DNA of 64,000 nt, taken from positions 54,827 to 118,826 of the forward strand of contig JAFQQD010000035.1 in assembly GCA_017411435.1 (NCBI GenBank), given 5' to 3'. How positions within the stretch are numbered: position 1 is the first letter of the stretch; each line of letters starts with the position of its first letter. The notes beneath the pieces are model-generated. The model did no database searches. It worked only from the letters and a program-made list of their open reading frames with translations, and had not been told where the DNA came from. Both the position numbers and the translations under genes were made by a program. This document shows, one piece after another, positions 1 to 9,595 of this stretch. This DNA comes from Clostridia bacterium (GTDB lineage Bacteria; Bacillota; Clostridia; UMGS1883).

Positions 1-1
1 G

Positions 2-541
2 AGAATTGTAGAAGGTGCACACGGCACCGATTATGCTCGCTACGGTGGTGGAGAGTCGCCCGTATGTAACGATACAACATATGACAAGGACCATTTCTTT
101 AATCTGCCTATCCTTTTCAAGGGATATAAAGATGCTGACGGCTGTTATAATGCGAGTATAAACCTCAGAATTACCTCGCAGGAAATAAACACCACAGTTA
201 CATTCAAAAGCCCGACTCTTTATACAGGGGCAATTATCGTGGCACCCATTATTACCTATGGCAAATACAGTATGATTGAAGATGGCGAAACAGTCAGCAA
301 AACGGGGACGAACCTTTACACACTCGAATATTCGGTAGGGGAGGCTCCTTCGACATTCCTTATCCTTAAGTACGGAAACCGCTTTGTGAGAAATTCTGAC
401 AGAGCTGCCGTAGCCAAGGGCAAAAGCTTTATGAGGATAATACAGCCCGATGCCGAGGGAATGGATCTTACAAGATTTACATCGTTTGTTTTTGGGACGG
501 AAAATCTTACACCGTATAGCACAAAGTATAACTGGAAATAA
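2..541 (+). CDS. Unrecognised protein, C-terminal part (5' end outside window)
   Basis: One reading frame is open from base 2 to the stop at 539-541, giving at least 179 residues; the true start lies left of the window. The visible part is rich in Thr, Ser, Tyr and Gly with alternating hydrophobic residues (for example LNLRIT-, FKSPTLYTGAI-like strands), which looks like a beta-rich surface or secreted domain, but I do not recognise a family. An internal ATG at 254 or GTG at 239 is not a convincing start because the frame is open well upstream of both. A hairpin terminator follows 65 bases after the stop. Confidence 0.6.
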   Translation, partial: RIVEGAHGTDYARYGGGESPVCNDTTYDKDHFFNLPILFKGYKDADGCYNASINLRITSQEINTTVTFKSPTLYTGAIIVAPIITYGKYSMIEDGETVSKTGTNLYTLEYSVGEAPSTFLILKYGNRFVRNSDRAAVAKGKSFMRIIQPDAEGMDLTRFTSFVFGTENLTPYSTKYNWK

Positions 542-606
542 CTTTATGGTTCACATCTTTGGCGCAGACCGCAAAAGAACAAAAAAGATATTATTAGTTT
601 AATGTA

Positions 607-633
607 GGGATTCGTTTTTGCGAATCCCTTTTC
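607..633 (+). terminator. Intrinsic terminator in repeat copy 1
   Basis: Stem GGGATTCG (607-614) pairs with CGAATCCC (621-628), followed by TTTT. It lies just downstream of the partial gene ending at 541. The second repeat copy has the same hairpin at 808-834, so the pair would give double termination. Confidence 0.7.
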
Positions 634-807
634 TTTCTTGCGTTCTTATGCTGCGTGCAAACATCGCCTCTCGGCGTACCTTAGTACGCCTTCGGATAAC
701 CCTTCGGCTCAGTTTACGCGCTCTGCATCCAAACCTGTGAACCTTCACGGTTCGTATCTTTGGCGCAGACCGCAAAAGAACAAAAAAGATATTATTAGTT
801 TAATGTA

Positions 808-834
808 GGGATTCGTTTTTGCGAATCCCTTTTC
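808..834 (+). terminator. Intrinsic terminator in repeat copy 2
   Basis: Same GGGATTCG/CGAATCCC hairpin plus T-run as at 607-633, shifted by 201 bases within the second repeat copy. Confidence 0.6.
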
Positions 835-897
835 TTTCTTGCGTTCTTATGCTGCGCGCAAACATCGCCTCTCGGCGTACTTTTGCAAAGTTTTTTC

Positions 898-926
898 TTG
901 ACGGTTATAAATTTCCGTGTTATAAT
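898..926 (+). promoter_or_regulatory. Sigma-A promoter of the thrS leader
   Basis: TTGACG (898-903), a 17-base spacer, and TATAAT (921-926). Transcription would start near 933, directly before the T-box leader. Confidence 0.8.
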
Positions 927-932
927 AACGAG

Positions 933-1177
933 GTAAAAGCAATGAAGGAAAGAGTAGCCTCTGGAAAGTATCAAGAGAGGGATGTGCTGACTTCGGTCTT
1001 TGCTGGAAGCATCCTATACAGACCTTTGGTGAAGACCATTCCGGAGCTGTGGGGAGGAAACTAAGTATTCCCCATCGTGAGCCTGCGTTAACGGAAAAAT
1101 GAGTGAAAAATTAAGGTGGAACCGTGCATTATTGCACCCTTAATATATGGGGCAACCATATATTAAGGGTGTTTTTT
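933..1177 (+). promoter_or_regulatory. T-box leader, threonine-specific, with terminator
   Basis: The hallmark AAGGTGGAACCGTG lies at 1113-1126, including the TGGA bulge that pairs with the uncharged tRNA 3' end. The terminator hairpin has 16-base arms at 1135-1150 and 1156-1171, followed by six T. In Stem I the triplet ACC (1035-1037), followed by A, sits where the specifier codon is expected and reads Thr, in agreement with thrS downstream. In the known mechanism, uncharged tRNA-Thr stabilises the antiterminator so that transcription continues. The specifier position is my reading of the fold, not a computed alignment. Unusually, a transposase gene lies between this leader and thrS. Confidence 0.9.
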
Positions 1178-1201
1178 AGTTTTGTTGGGAAAGGTGTTAT
1201 T

Positions 1202-1681
1202 ATGGAACTGCCAAAACGTAAACCAACACGATTGAAAAATTATGATTATTCTCAAAATGGTGCATATTTTGTAACTGTTTGTACTGTGGAAAAGAGACAT
1301 ATTTTGTCAAGAATCGTAGGGGAGGGTCTCTGCGCCCTCCCGCAAAATATATTAATGCCAATTGGAAAAGAAATTGAGAAATCGATACAATTTATCAATG
1401 AAAATTACCAGGGTGTTATAATCGACAAGTATGTAATTATGCCGAATCATATACATTTAATTGTAAAATTGAATGATTCGGGAGGGCGTGGAAACCCTCC
1501 CCTACAAAATGTGATAGGTCAGTTAAAATCATATGTAGCAAGCAAGTACCCCCAACCTATTTGGCAACGGTCTTTTCACGACCATGTGATACGCGGCGAA
1601 AATGACTATAACAAAATATGGGAATACATTGACACGAACGTATCAAGATGGAAAGATGATTGCTTTTATTCCGCTATTTAA
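1202..1681 (+). CDS. IS200-like / REP-associated tyrosine transposase (RAYT)
   Basis: A protein of 159 residues with the Y1 HUH nuclease pattern: MPNHIHLIV near residue 80 carries the HIH metal-binding pair, and YNKIWEYID near residue 140 is a candidate for the catalytic tyrosine region. The N-terminus (KPTRLKNYDYSQNGAYFVT) is typical of this family. I chose the ATG at 1202 because an in-frame start at 1124 would lie inside the T-box sequence; GGGAAAGG lies upstream. Two short GC-rich inserts in the gene form GGGAGGG/CCCTCCC hairpins (1320-1341 and 1480-1501). Family members act on single-stranded DNA and are often stationary genes that mobilise REP repeats. It lies between T-box and thrS, so it should share thrS transcription. 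Confidence 0.85.
   Translation: MELPKRKPTRLKNYDYSQNGAYFVTVCTVEKRHILSRIVGEGLCALPQNILMPIGKEIEKSIQFINENYQGVIIDKYVIMPNHIHLIVKLNDSGGRGNPPLQNVIGQLKSYVASKYPQPIWQRSFHDHVIRGENDYNKIWEYIDTNVSRWKDDCFYSAI
1316..1505. repeat. Inverted GTAGGGGAGGG repeats inside the transposase gene
   Basis: GTAGGGGAGGG at 1316-1326 is the exact reverse complement of CCCTCCCCTAC at 1495-1505. Each end also forms its own local hairpin (GGGAGGG 1320-1326 with CCCTCCC 1335-1341; GGGAGGG 1480-1486 with CCCTCCC 1495-1501). Both insertions keep the reading frame. Confidence 0.75.
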
Positions 1682-1715
1682 TTAAAATTTATATAACCCC
1701 GAAAGGATGATTACC

Positions 1716-3470
1716 ATGGCAGAAATGAATGAATTACAGGTATTACGTCACAGTGCATCGCATGTTATGGCGCAGGCAGTAAAAAGACTTTTTCCCGAGG
1801 TAAAACTCGCGATTGGTCCTGCCATTGATGATGGCTTTTACTACGATTTTGACACGCCAGCCCCCTTCACAGCTGAAGACCTTGAAAAAATCGAGGCTGA
1901 AATGAAAAAAATCGCCAAGGAAAACCTCAAGATTGAGCGTTTCGAGCTTCCACGCGCGGAAGCACTTGAGCTTATGAAGGACGAACCTTATAAGGTGGAA
2001 CTCATAAACGAACTTCCCGAGGGCGAGGTTATTTCCTTCTACAAGCAGGGCGAATTCACAGACCTTTGCGCAGGTCCTCATGTAAACTACACAAGCAAGG
2101 TTAAGGCGTACAAGCTTTTAAGCGCAACAGGTGCATACTGGCGCGGAAACGAAAAGAACAAGATGCTTCAGCGTATTTATGCGACTGCATTCCTTAATAA
2201 GGAAGACCTTGCTGCAGACCTCGAAAGACGAGAAGAGGCAAAGAAGCGTGACCACAATAAGCTCGGCCGTGAGCTTGAGCTTTTCACAACGAGCGAGGTT
2301 ATCGGTCAGGGACTTCCCATCCTTCTTCCCAAGGGTGCAAGAATTATCCAGCTTCTTCAGAGATTCGTTGAGGATGAGGAACAGAAGCGCGGCTGGCTCC
2401 TTACAAAGACACCTCTTATGGCGAAGAGCGACCTTTACAAGATTTCAGGTCACTGGGACCATTATCAGGACGGTATGTTCGTTCTCGGTAACGAAGAGAC
2501 CGACAAGGAAGTTTTCGCACTTCGTCCCATGACATGCCCCTTCCAGTATCAGGCATATCTCAACCGCGGCAGAAGTTACCGTGACCTTCCCATGCGACTT
2601 AATGAGACATCAACACTCTTCCGTAATGAAGCATCGGGCGAAATGCACGGCCTTATCCGTGTAAGACAGTTTACTATTTCCGAAGGTCACCTTATGTGTA
2701 CTCCCGAACAGCTTGAGGACGAATTCAAGGGTTGTCTTGAACTTGCAATTTATATGCTTAAAACTCTTGGTCTTTACGAGGATGTTTCCTACCGCTTCTC
2801 GCAGTGGGACCCCGAAGACCGCGAAAAGTATATTGGCACCCCCGAGCAGTGGGATGAGGCTCAGGGAATTATGGAAAAAATCCTCAACCACCTTGAAATC
2901 CCCTACAAAGTAGGTGTTGGTGAGGCTGCATTCTACGGTCCCAAGCTTGATATTCAGATTAAGAATGTATTCGGCAAGGAAGATACACTTATCACAATCC
3001 AGATTGACCAGATGCTTGCAAAGCAGTTTGATATGGAATATGTTGATAAGGACGGCACAAAGAAAAATCCCTATATCATTCACAGAACTTCTCTTGGCTG
3101 TTACGAAAGAACACTTGCACTCCTCATCGAAAAGTACGCAGGTGCGTTCCCCGTATGGCTTGCTCCCGTACAGGTTAAGCTTCTTCCCATCGCTGACCGT
3201 CATCTTGACTATATCTACGATGTTAAGAAGAAACTTGAGGAAAGCGGTATCGTGCGCGTTGAAATTGATGACCGCAGTGAAAAAATCGGTTACAAAATCC
3301 GCGAAGCACAGCTTGAAAAAGTTCCGTATATGCTCCTTGTTGGTGACAAGGATATCGAAGGGGGCACAGTTTCTATCCGTGACCGCCGTGACGGTGACAT
3401 CGGTAGTATGTCAATCGAAGAATTTATCGCAAAGATTACCGAAGAAGTTAAAAATAAGGTAATTAAATAA
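1716..3470 (+). CDS. thrS: Threonine--tRNA ligase, lacking the TGS domain
   Basis: Charges tRNA-Thr with threonine in the cytoplasm. The 584-residue protein begins almost at once with LRHSASHVMAQAVKRLFP, the start of the editing/SAD domain (HxxxH-type zinc site HSASH), so the usual ~60-residue N-terminal TGS domain is absent. The class II core follows: motif 2 region around FRNEASGEMHGLIRVRQFT, zinc ligand region MTCPF, motif 3 region GCYERTLALLIE, then the anticodon-binding domain VWLAPVQVKLLPI to the end. I prefer ATG 1716 over ATG 1707 because AAAGGA at about 1702 then has normal spacing. Control by the upstream T-box is expected. A terminator follows at 3481. Confidence 0.97.
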   Translation: MAEMNELQVLRHSASHVMAQAVKRLFPEVKLAIGPAIDDGFYYDFDTPAPFTAEDLEKIEAEMKKIAKENLKIERFELPRAEALELMKDEPYKVELINELPEGEVISFYKQGEFTDLCAGPHVNYTSKVKAYKLLSATGAYWRGNEKNKMLQRIYATAFLNKEDLAADLERREEAKKRDHNKLGRELELFTTSEVIGQGLPILLPKGARIIQLLQRFVEDEEQKRGWLLTKTPLMAKSDLYKISGHWDHYQDGMFVLGNEETDKEVFALRPMTCPFQYQAYLNRGRSYRDLPMRLNETSTLFRNEASGEMHGLIRVRQFTISEGHLMCTPEQLEDEFKGCLELAIYMLKTLGLYEDVSYRFSQWDPEDREKYIGTPEQWDEAQGIMEKILNHLEIPYKVGVGEAAFYGPKLDIQIKNVFGKEDTLITIQIDQMLAKQFDMEYVDKDGTKKNPYIIHRTSLGCYERTLALLIEKYAGAFPVWLAPVQVKLLPIADRHLDYIYDVKKKLEESGIVRVEIDDRSEKIGYKIREAQLEKVPYMLLVGDKDIEGGTVSIRDRRDGDIGSMSIEEFIAKITEEVKNKVIK

Positions 3471-3480
3471 GCTTGTCACA

Positions 3481-3513
3481 AAAAGGACTTGCAAAAAAGC
3501 AAGTCCTTTTTTA
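3481..3513 (+). terminator. thrS terminator
   Basis: AAAAGGACTTGC (3481-3492) pairs with GCAAGTCCTTTT (3499-3510), followed by T residues. Confidence 0.85.
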
Positions 3514-3635
3514 TTTGCAGAAGAGCAAGGCATATGTTCTTTTGGGGTCAAAAGGACACATACACCTCTTTTCAGAGGTATACTGTGCAATTTATGAATA
3601 AACTGTATATTTTTACTAAAAATAGAAAAAACCCC

Positions 3636-3664
3636 TTGACTTTCGGCAAGGGTAGTGGTACATT
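3636..3664 (+). promoter_or_regulatory. hrcA operon promoter
   Basis: TTGACT (3636-3641), a 17-base spacer and TACATT (3659-3664). The CIRCE operator begins five bases after the -10 box, so HrcA bound there would cover the transcription start. Confidence 0.8.
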
Positions 3665-3668
3665 ATTG

Positions 3669-3695
3669 TTAGCACTCAACGAAAGTGAGTGCTAA
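3669..3695. promoter_or_regulatory. CIRCE operator for HrcA
   Basis: TTAGCACTC (3669-3677), nine bases, GAGTGCTAA (3687-3695): an exact match to the CIRCE inverted repeat. It sits between the promoter and hrcA, which predicts autoregulated repression of the whole heat-shock operon, relieved on heat stress when GroEL is occupied. Confidence 0.97.
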
Positions 3696-3717
3696 CAATG
3701 TGAAGAGAGGTGAGTTT

Positions 3718-4767
3718 ATGGAGCTTTCCGAAAGAAAAAAAGCCATTCTTCAGGCGATTATTGAAGATTATATTCAAACGGCAGAGCCTGTAGGCTCGCG
3801 CAATATTGCAAAGAATCACGACCTCGGTCTTTCCGCGGCAACGATTCGTAACGAAATGGCAGACCTTGAGGAGATGGGGTATCTTGACAAGCCTCACACA
3901 TCGGCGGGAAGAATTCCGTCCGAGATGGGTTACCGCTTTTATGTTGACTCGCTTATGCACCGTTACAGTCTCACAATGGAGGAGATTGCATCCCTTCAGA
4001 GCAGTATGGACAGAAAGTACAGTCAGCTTGAAAATGTTGTTTCGGAAATATCGGACATTATTTCAAAGGCAACTAATTATCCTGCGATTGTTGAGCTTCC
4101 CATGGCGCAGACGAGCCGTCTTCGCAGCGTTAAGATGATGCTTATCGAACAGGGAAGCGTCCTGATTGTTGTCGTGACTGATGCAGGCGTTGTCCGCAAC
4201 CGTCATATGAAGGTAAGCGGCGACATAGATTATGAGGTAATTGATTCTATCTCAGAATTTTTGTCGGGGCAGCTTACAGGTCTTTGTGCAGACGATTTCA
4301 CACCTGCAAGACTGATGCTCATATACGAGGCGATGGCATCCTACGGCGATTTCTTAAAAACCGTTATCGAGTTTGTGCTTGAATGTCTCACAAACGGTCA
4401 GAGAAGAGTTTATGTAGGCGGTGCATCAAACATCCTCAAGAATCCCGAATTTGAAAATATTGACAGAGCGCGTGAATTTTTGTCGTTCATCGATAGCCGC
4501 GAAAATGTATCGCAGATGTTAAGTCTTCTGGGAAATGGCGAGGATGCGCCAATCAGCATTAAAATAGGCAGCGAAAACGCAGTTCCCGAGATGCGCGACA
4601 CAAGTCTTGTCGTGGCAAATTACTCGGTTGGAGGCAAACTTCACGGAAAAATCGGTATCATAGGTCCTAAACGAATGAACTATGCGAGAGTTATTTCCTC
4701 GCTTGAACTCATAAACAGTAACCTGACCGAAATACTTGGCAGAATGATTTACGGAAAGGATGAATAA
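3718..4767 (+). CDS. hrcA: Heat-inducible transcription repressor HrcA
   Basis: A 349-residue repressor of class I heat-shock genes. The N-terminal winged helix (LSERKKAILQAIIEDYIQTA, then ATIRNEMADLEEMGYL at about 45-60) is the DNA-binding part; PHTSAGRIPSEMGYRFYV is the family signature just after it. ATG 3718 is chosen over an in-frame GTG at 3685 because GAGAGGTGAG stands right before it and 3685 lies in the CIRCE arm. First gene of the hrcA-grpE-dnaK-dnaJ group, two bases before grpE. Confidence 0.97.
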   Translation: MELSERKKAILQAIIEDYIQTAEPVGSRNIAKNHDLGLSAATIRNEMADLEEMGYLDKPHTSAGRIPSEMGYRFYVDSLMHRYSLTMEEIASLQSSMDRKYSQLENVVSEISDIISKATNYPAIVELPMAQTSRLRSVKMMLIEQGSVLIVVVTDAGVVRNRHMKVSGDIDYEVIDSISEFLSGQLTGLCADDFTPARLMLIYEAMASYGDFLKTVIEFVLECLTNGQRRVYVGGASNILKNPEFENIDRAREFLSFIDSRENVSQMLSLLGNGEDAPISIKIGSENAVPEMRDTSLVVANYSVGGKLHGKIGIIGPKRMNYARVISSLELINSNLTEILGRMIYGKDE

Positions 4768-4769
4768 TC

Positions 4770-5264
4770 ATGGCAAAGAAAAAAGAAGAGACCGTTATCG
4801 AAGAAAAAGCGGAAGAAACCGCCGAGACAGTCGAAAACGAGTTTGAACAAAAATATAACGATGTAAATGAAAAGTATATGCGTACACTTGCGGAGTATGA
4901 TAACTACCGCAAGCGCACCATCAAGGAAAGGGAAACAATCTATCCCGAGGCGAAGGCGACCGTGGTGGAAAAATTCCTGCCCGTCCTCGATAATTTCACA
5001 AGAGCACTTGAAAGTGCCGAGCAGAAGGACGCATTTTACGAGGGTATCGTGATGCTCAAGAAACAGCTTGACGATGTATTTACCGCTCTCGGTGTTGAGG
5101 AAATCAAAACAGTAGGCGAAGAATTTAATCCCGAACTTCACAACGCGGTAATGCACATTGACGATGAAAACGAAGGCGAAAATGTAATCGTTGAGGAATT
5201 CCAGAAAGGCTACAAAATAGGCGACAGAGTAATCCGTCACAGTATGGTAAAAGTAGCGAACTGA
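4770..5264 (+). CDS. grpE: Nucleotide exchange factor GrpE
   Basis: Promotes ADP release from DnaK. The 164-residue protein has a charged N-terminal tail rich in Glu/Lys, a long coiled coil (about 25-75, with EYDNYRKRTIKERE), and the C-terminal beta domain (GVEEIKTVGEEFNPELHNAV, ending GYKIGDRVIRHSMVKVAN), all typical. It follows hrcA by two bases; a dispersed repeat separates it from dnaK. Confidence 0.97.
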   Translation: MAKKKEETVIEEKAEETAETVENEFEQKYNDVNEKYMRTLAEYDNYRKRTIKERETIYPEAKATVVEKFLPVLDNFTRALESAEQKDAFYEGIVMLKKQLDDVFTALGVEEIKTVGEEFNPELHNAVMHIDDENEGENVIVEEFQKGYKIGDRVIRHSMVKVAN

Positions 5265-5275
5265 CAATATACACC

Positions 5276-5340
5276 CTGTCATCCTGAGCGTAGCGAAGGA
5301 ACTGAGATTCTTCGGTCGCAGTGCTCCCTCAGAATGACAG
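5276..5340. repeat. CTGTCATCCTGAG-type dispersed palindromic repeat
   Basis: The ends CTGTCATCCTGAG (5276-5288) and CTCAGAATGACAG (5328-5340) form a 12-of-13 inverted repeat around a 39-base middle with GAGATTCTTCGGTCGC. Partial copies of the right half occur at 43439-43466 and 63874-63901. It lies between grpE and dnaK and could form a hairpin in the operon mRNA. Confidence 0.75.
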
Positions 5341-5375
5341 AGGGGCGAAATAATTAAGTTTATTAAATTTTTTAA

Positions 5376-7226
<1,851 letters not shown>

Positions 7227-7230
7227 CAGG

Positions 7231-7394
7231 TTTCGCACCGAAAGTTTTACTTCGTAAAAGCATTCGTTGCGAGAGAAGGGCTTTCGCTCGCGCATCGCTC
7301 ACCGCGGTAGCCCTTTATAGGAGTTAAAATCGAGATACACGCTCCCGATTTTAACGGATTTTATGTCAAGGGGAAAGCCCCTTAACAATCCCCT
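7231..7394. repeat. Dispersed repeat between dnaK and dnaJ (uninterrupted copy)
   Basis: TTTCGCACCGAAAGTTTTA (7231-7249) then 7256-7394 matches, with scattered differences, the two parts at 49862-49880 and 50018-50153 between pgk and tpiA. It includes the segment GGGCTTTCGCTCGCGCA followed by GCTCACCGCGGTAGCCC, a likely hairpin, and an AAGGGG/CCCCTT hairpin near the right end. No coding frame is visible. Confidence 0.8.
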
Positions 7395-7465
7395 AAAAGC
7401 GTGCTTTGAATGAAAACAAAGGGACAGCGAGATCCGCTGCCCCTTTACATTCTTTGAGGTGAAAT

Positions 7466-8608
7466 ATGGATAAAAGAGATTACTACGAAGTCCTCGGCGT
7501 TTCTAAAGGCGCTTCGGACGATGAAATAAAAAAAGCATACCGAAAGCTTGCCAAAAAGTACCATCCCGACCTTAACAAAGACAATCCCGAAGCTGCAGAC
7601 AAGTTCAAGGAAGCGGCAGAAGCCTATGATGTCTTAAGCGACAGCGAAAAGCGCAGCCGTTACGACCAGTTCGGTCACGCAGGCGTTGACCCGAATGGCT
7701 TCGGCGGTGGCGGTGCAGGAGGAGGCTTTGGCGGTTTCGGCGGATTCGATATGGGCGATATTTTCGAAAGCTTCTTCGGTGGCGGTTTCGGTGGCTCATC
7801 CTCACGAAGGAACGGTCCCATTCGCGGACGCGATATTCAGCAGGCGATAGAGCTTACATTTGAGGAGGCAGCATTCGGCTGCAAGAAGAAAGTCACCATC
7901 ATCCGTGGCGAAAGCTGTGACGAATGTGGCGGCAGCGGTGCTAAAAAGGGAACATCTCCCGTAAAATGTGCGCGCTGCGGAGGAACAGGGCAGATGAGAA
8001 CTGTTCAGCAGACGCCGTTCGGGCAGTTCGCATCGACCTCGACCTGTAATCAGTGCGGCGGCAGAGGTACAACTATTTCAGACCCATGCCCCGTATGTAA
8101 CGGAAGCGGTCAGAACAGAAAGAAAAAAGAGCTTGAGGTAAACATTCCTGCCGGTATCGACCACGGACAGACAGTATCCGTGCGCGGTCAGGGCGAGGCA
8201 GGACTTCGCGGAGGCAGTAGCGGTGACCTTCTTGTAACGATATATGTAAAGCCGAGCAGCGTCTTTACCCGTGAAGGAAACAATGTCTATATAGATGTCC
8301 CGATAACCTTCGTTCAGGCGACACTTGGCTGTGAAATCGAAATTCCGACACTTGACGGCAAGGTAATGCACAGAATTCCTGAGGGCACTCAGCACGGCAC
8401 GAAGTTCCGTCTTAAGGGACGCGGTATTCCGTCTATCCGCGGTAATTCGCGCGGAGACCAGTATGTGCGCATAATCGTTGAAATCCCGAAAAATATTTCT
8501 TCGAAGCAGCGCGAAATTCTTGAGCAGTTTGCCGAGGAAACGAGCGACAGAAACTATACGCAGAAAAAGAAATTCAGCGAAAAACTTAAAGAGTATTTCA
8601 AAAACTGA
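7466..8608 (+). CDS. dnaJ: Chaperone DnaJ (Hsp40)
   Basis: Cochaperone that delivers substrates to DnaK and stimulates its ATPase. Of 380 residues, 1-70 are the J domain with HPD (KYHPDLN), then a Gly/Phe-rich linker (about 75-110), then the zinc region with four CxxCxGxG modules ([32 protein letters not shown] at about 150-215), then the two C-terminal beta domains. GAGGTG precedes the ATG. A 240-base repeat-containing gap separates it from dnaK, and prmA follows 14 bases later. Confidence 0.98.
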   Translation: MDKRDYYEVLGVSKGASDDEIKKAYRKLAKKYHPDLNKDNPEAADKFKEAAEAYDVLSDSEKRSRYDQFGHAGVDPNGFGGGGAGGGFGGFGGFDMGDIFESFFGGGFGGSSSRRNGPIRGRDIQQAIELTFEEAAFGCKKKVTIIRGESCDECGGSGAKKGTSPVKCARCGGTGQMRTVQQTPFGQFASTSTCNQCGGRGTTISDPCPVCNGSGQNRKKKELEVNIPAGIDHGQTVSVRGQGEAGLRGGSSGDLLVTIYVKPSSVFTREGNNVYIDVPITFVQATLGCEIEIPTLDGKVMHRIPEGTQHGTKFRLKGRGIPSIRGNSRGDQYVRIIVEIPKNISSKQREILEQFAEETSDRNYTQKKKFSEKLKEYFKN

Positions 8609-8622
8609 AAGGAAATATAGCT

Positions 8623-9591
8623 ATGGATTGGCTTGCAGTAAGCATATACACAACTCCCGAGGGGATTGAACCTCTTTGCGGCAGATTATATAACCTCGGC
8701 ATAACAGGTGTTGAAATTCAGGACAAGGACGATTTTGAAGATTTTCTTGAAAACAACAAGCAGTACTGGGACTATGTTGACGAGGAGCTCCGCGAAAAAA
8801 TGAACGAAGAAACCCGTGTCAAAATCTATGTCAGCGACAACGAAAACGGTCACAAGCAGTTACAAAGTGTGCGTGACGACCTCGTTTCGTTCAAGAGCAT
8901 TGACAAGGATAATCTTTTCGGCTCGCTTCGCATCGAGATTGACACAATGCACGAGGAAGACTGGGAAAACAACTGGAAACAGTATTTTAAGCCTATTTAT
9001 GTCGGCGACCGCCTTATCATAAAGCCCGAGTGGGAGAAAATTGAGGACGCAGACGACAAAATCGTGTTTAATATTGACCCCGGTATGACATTCGGCAGCG
9101 GTCAGCACGAAACAACCCGTCTTTGCGTGGAAACGCTTGATGTAACAGTTAAAAAGGGCGACAAGGTATTAGACCTTGGTTGCGGCAGCGGAATACTCTC
9201 TATTATCGCGCTTATGCTCGGCGCAGAAAGTGCGCGCGCAGTGGACATTGACCCCAACTGCAAGAAAATTGCGTACAGTAATGCCGCACTTAACGGTATC
9301 GGTGAAGATATTTACACGGTTCTTGACGGCAATATCTTAACCGATGAAAAGTTTAGGTCATCCACCGAAAATAGTGGTCCTTACGATATTGTTGTAGCAA
9401 ATATCGTGGCGGATGTTATCATCCCTCTTGCAAAGGATGTAAGACGCTATCTTAAAGACGGCGGCACATTCATCGCAAGCGGTATTATAGAAATGCGCAT
9501 TGACGAGGTAAAGGAAGCCATCGAAAAAGAAGGCTTTGAAATCCAGCAAATCAAAAAGGAAAACGACTGGTATTGTATCATAAGCAGGTGA
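8623..9591 (+). CDS. prmA: Ribosomal protein L11 methyltransferase
   Basis: S-adenosylmethionine-dependent enzyme that methylates ribosomal protein L11. The 322-residue protein starts with the family's substrate-binding region (MDWLAVSIYTTPEGIEPL) and carries GMTFGSGQHETTRLC at about 160 and the SAM site VLDLGCGSGILSI at about 185. It sits between dnaJ and rsmE, an arrangement widespread in Firmicutes, and is probably cotranscribed. Confidence 0.95.
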   Translation: MDWLAVSIYTTPEGIEPLCGRLYNLGITGVEIQDKDDFEDFLENNKQYWDYVDEELREKMNEETRVKIYVSDNENGHKQLQSVRDDLVSFKSIDKDNLFGSLRIEIDTMHEEDWENNWKQYFKPIYVGDRLIIKPEWEKIEDADDKIVFNIDPGMTFGSGQHETTRLCVETLDVTVKKGDKVLDLGCGSGILSIIALMLGAESARAVDIDPNCKKIAYSNAALNGIGEDIYTVLDGNILTDEKFRSSTENSGPYDIVVANIVADVIIPLAKDVRRYLKDGGTFIASGIIEMRIDEVKEAIEKEGFEIQQIKKENDWYCIISR

Positions 9592-9595
9592 TATT

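Larger units (their letters stand above)
548..880. repeat. Two direct copies of a ~132-bp repeat (548-679 and 749-880)
   Basis: Bases 548-679 recur at 749-880 with an offset of 201 and only a few differences (for example cac/cgt near the left end and gtg/gcg near 656/857). Each copy carries a GGGATTCG-ttttt(g)-CGAATCCC hairpin followed by T-rich sequence (607-633 and 808-834). The 69 bases between copies hold no gene. No start-to-stop frame here has a ribosome site, so I read 542-897 as non-coding. Confidence 0.8.

Noticed and set aside
819..1064. Possible 81-codon gene upstream of the T-box terminator
   Set aside because: It runs through the promoter and Stem I of the T-box leader and has no ribosome site.
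1124..1201. N-terminal extension of the first transposase
   Set aside because: The extra codons lie in the T-box sequence and terminator hairpin; ATG 1202 gives a normal family start.
3489..3695. Small gene between thrS and hrcA
   Set aside because: It would begin within the thrS terminator and cross the hrcA promoter and CIRCE; no ribosome site.
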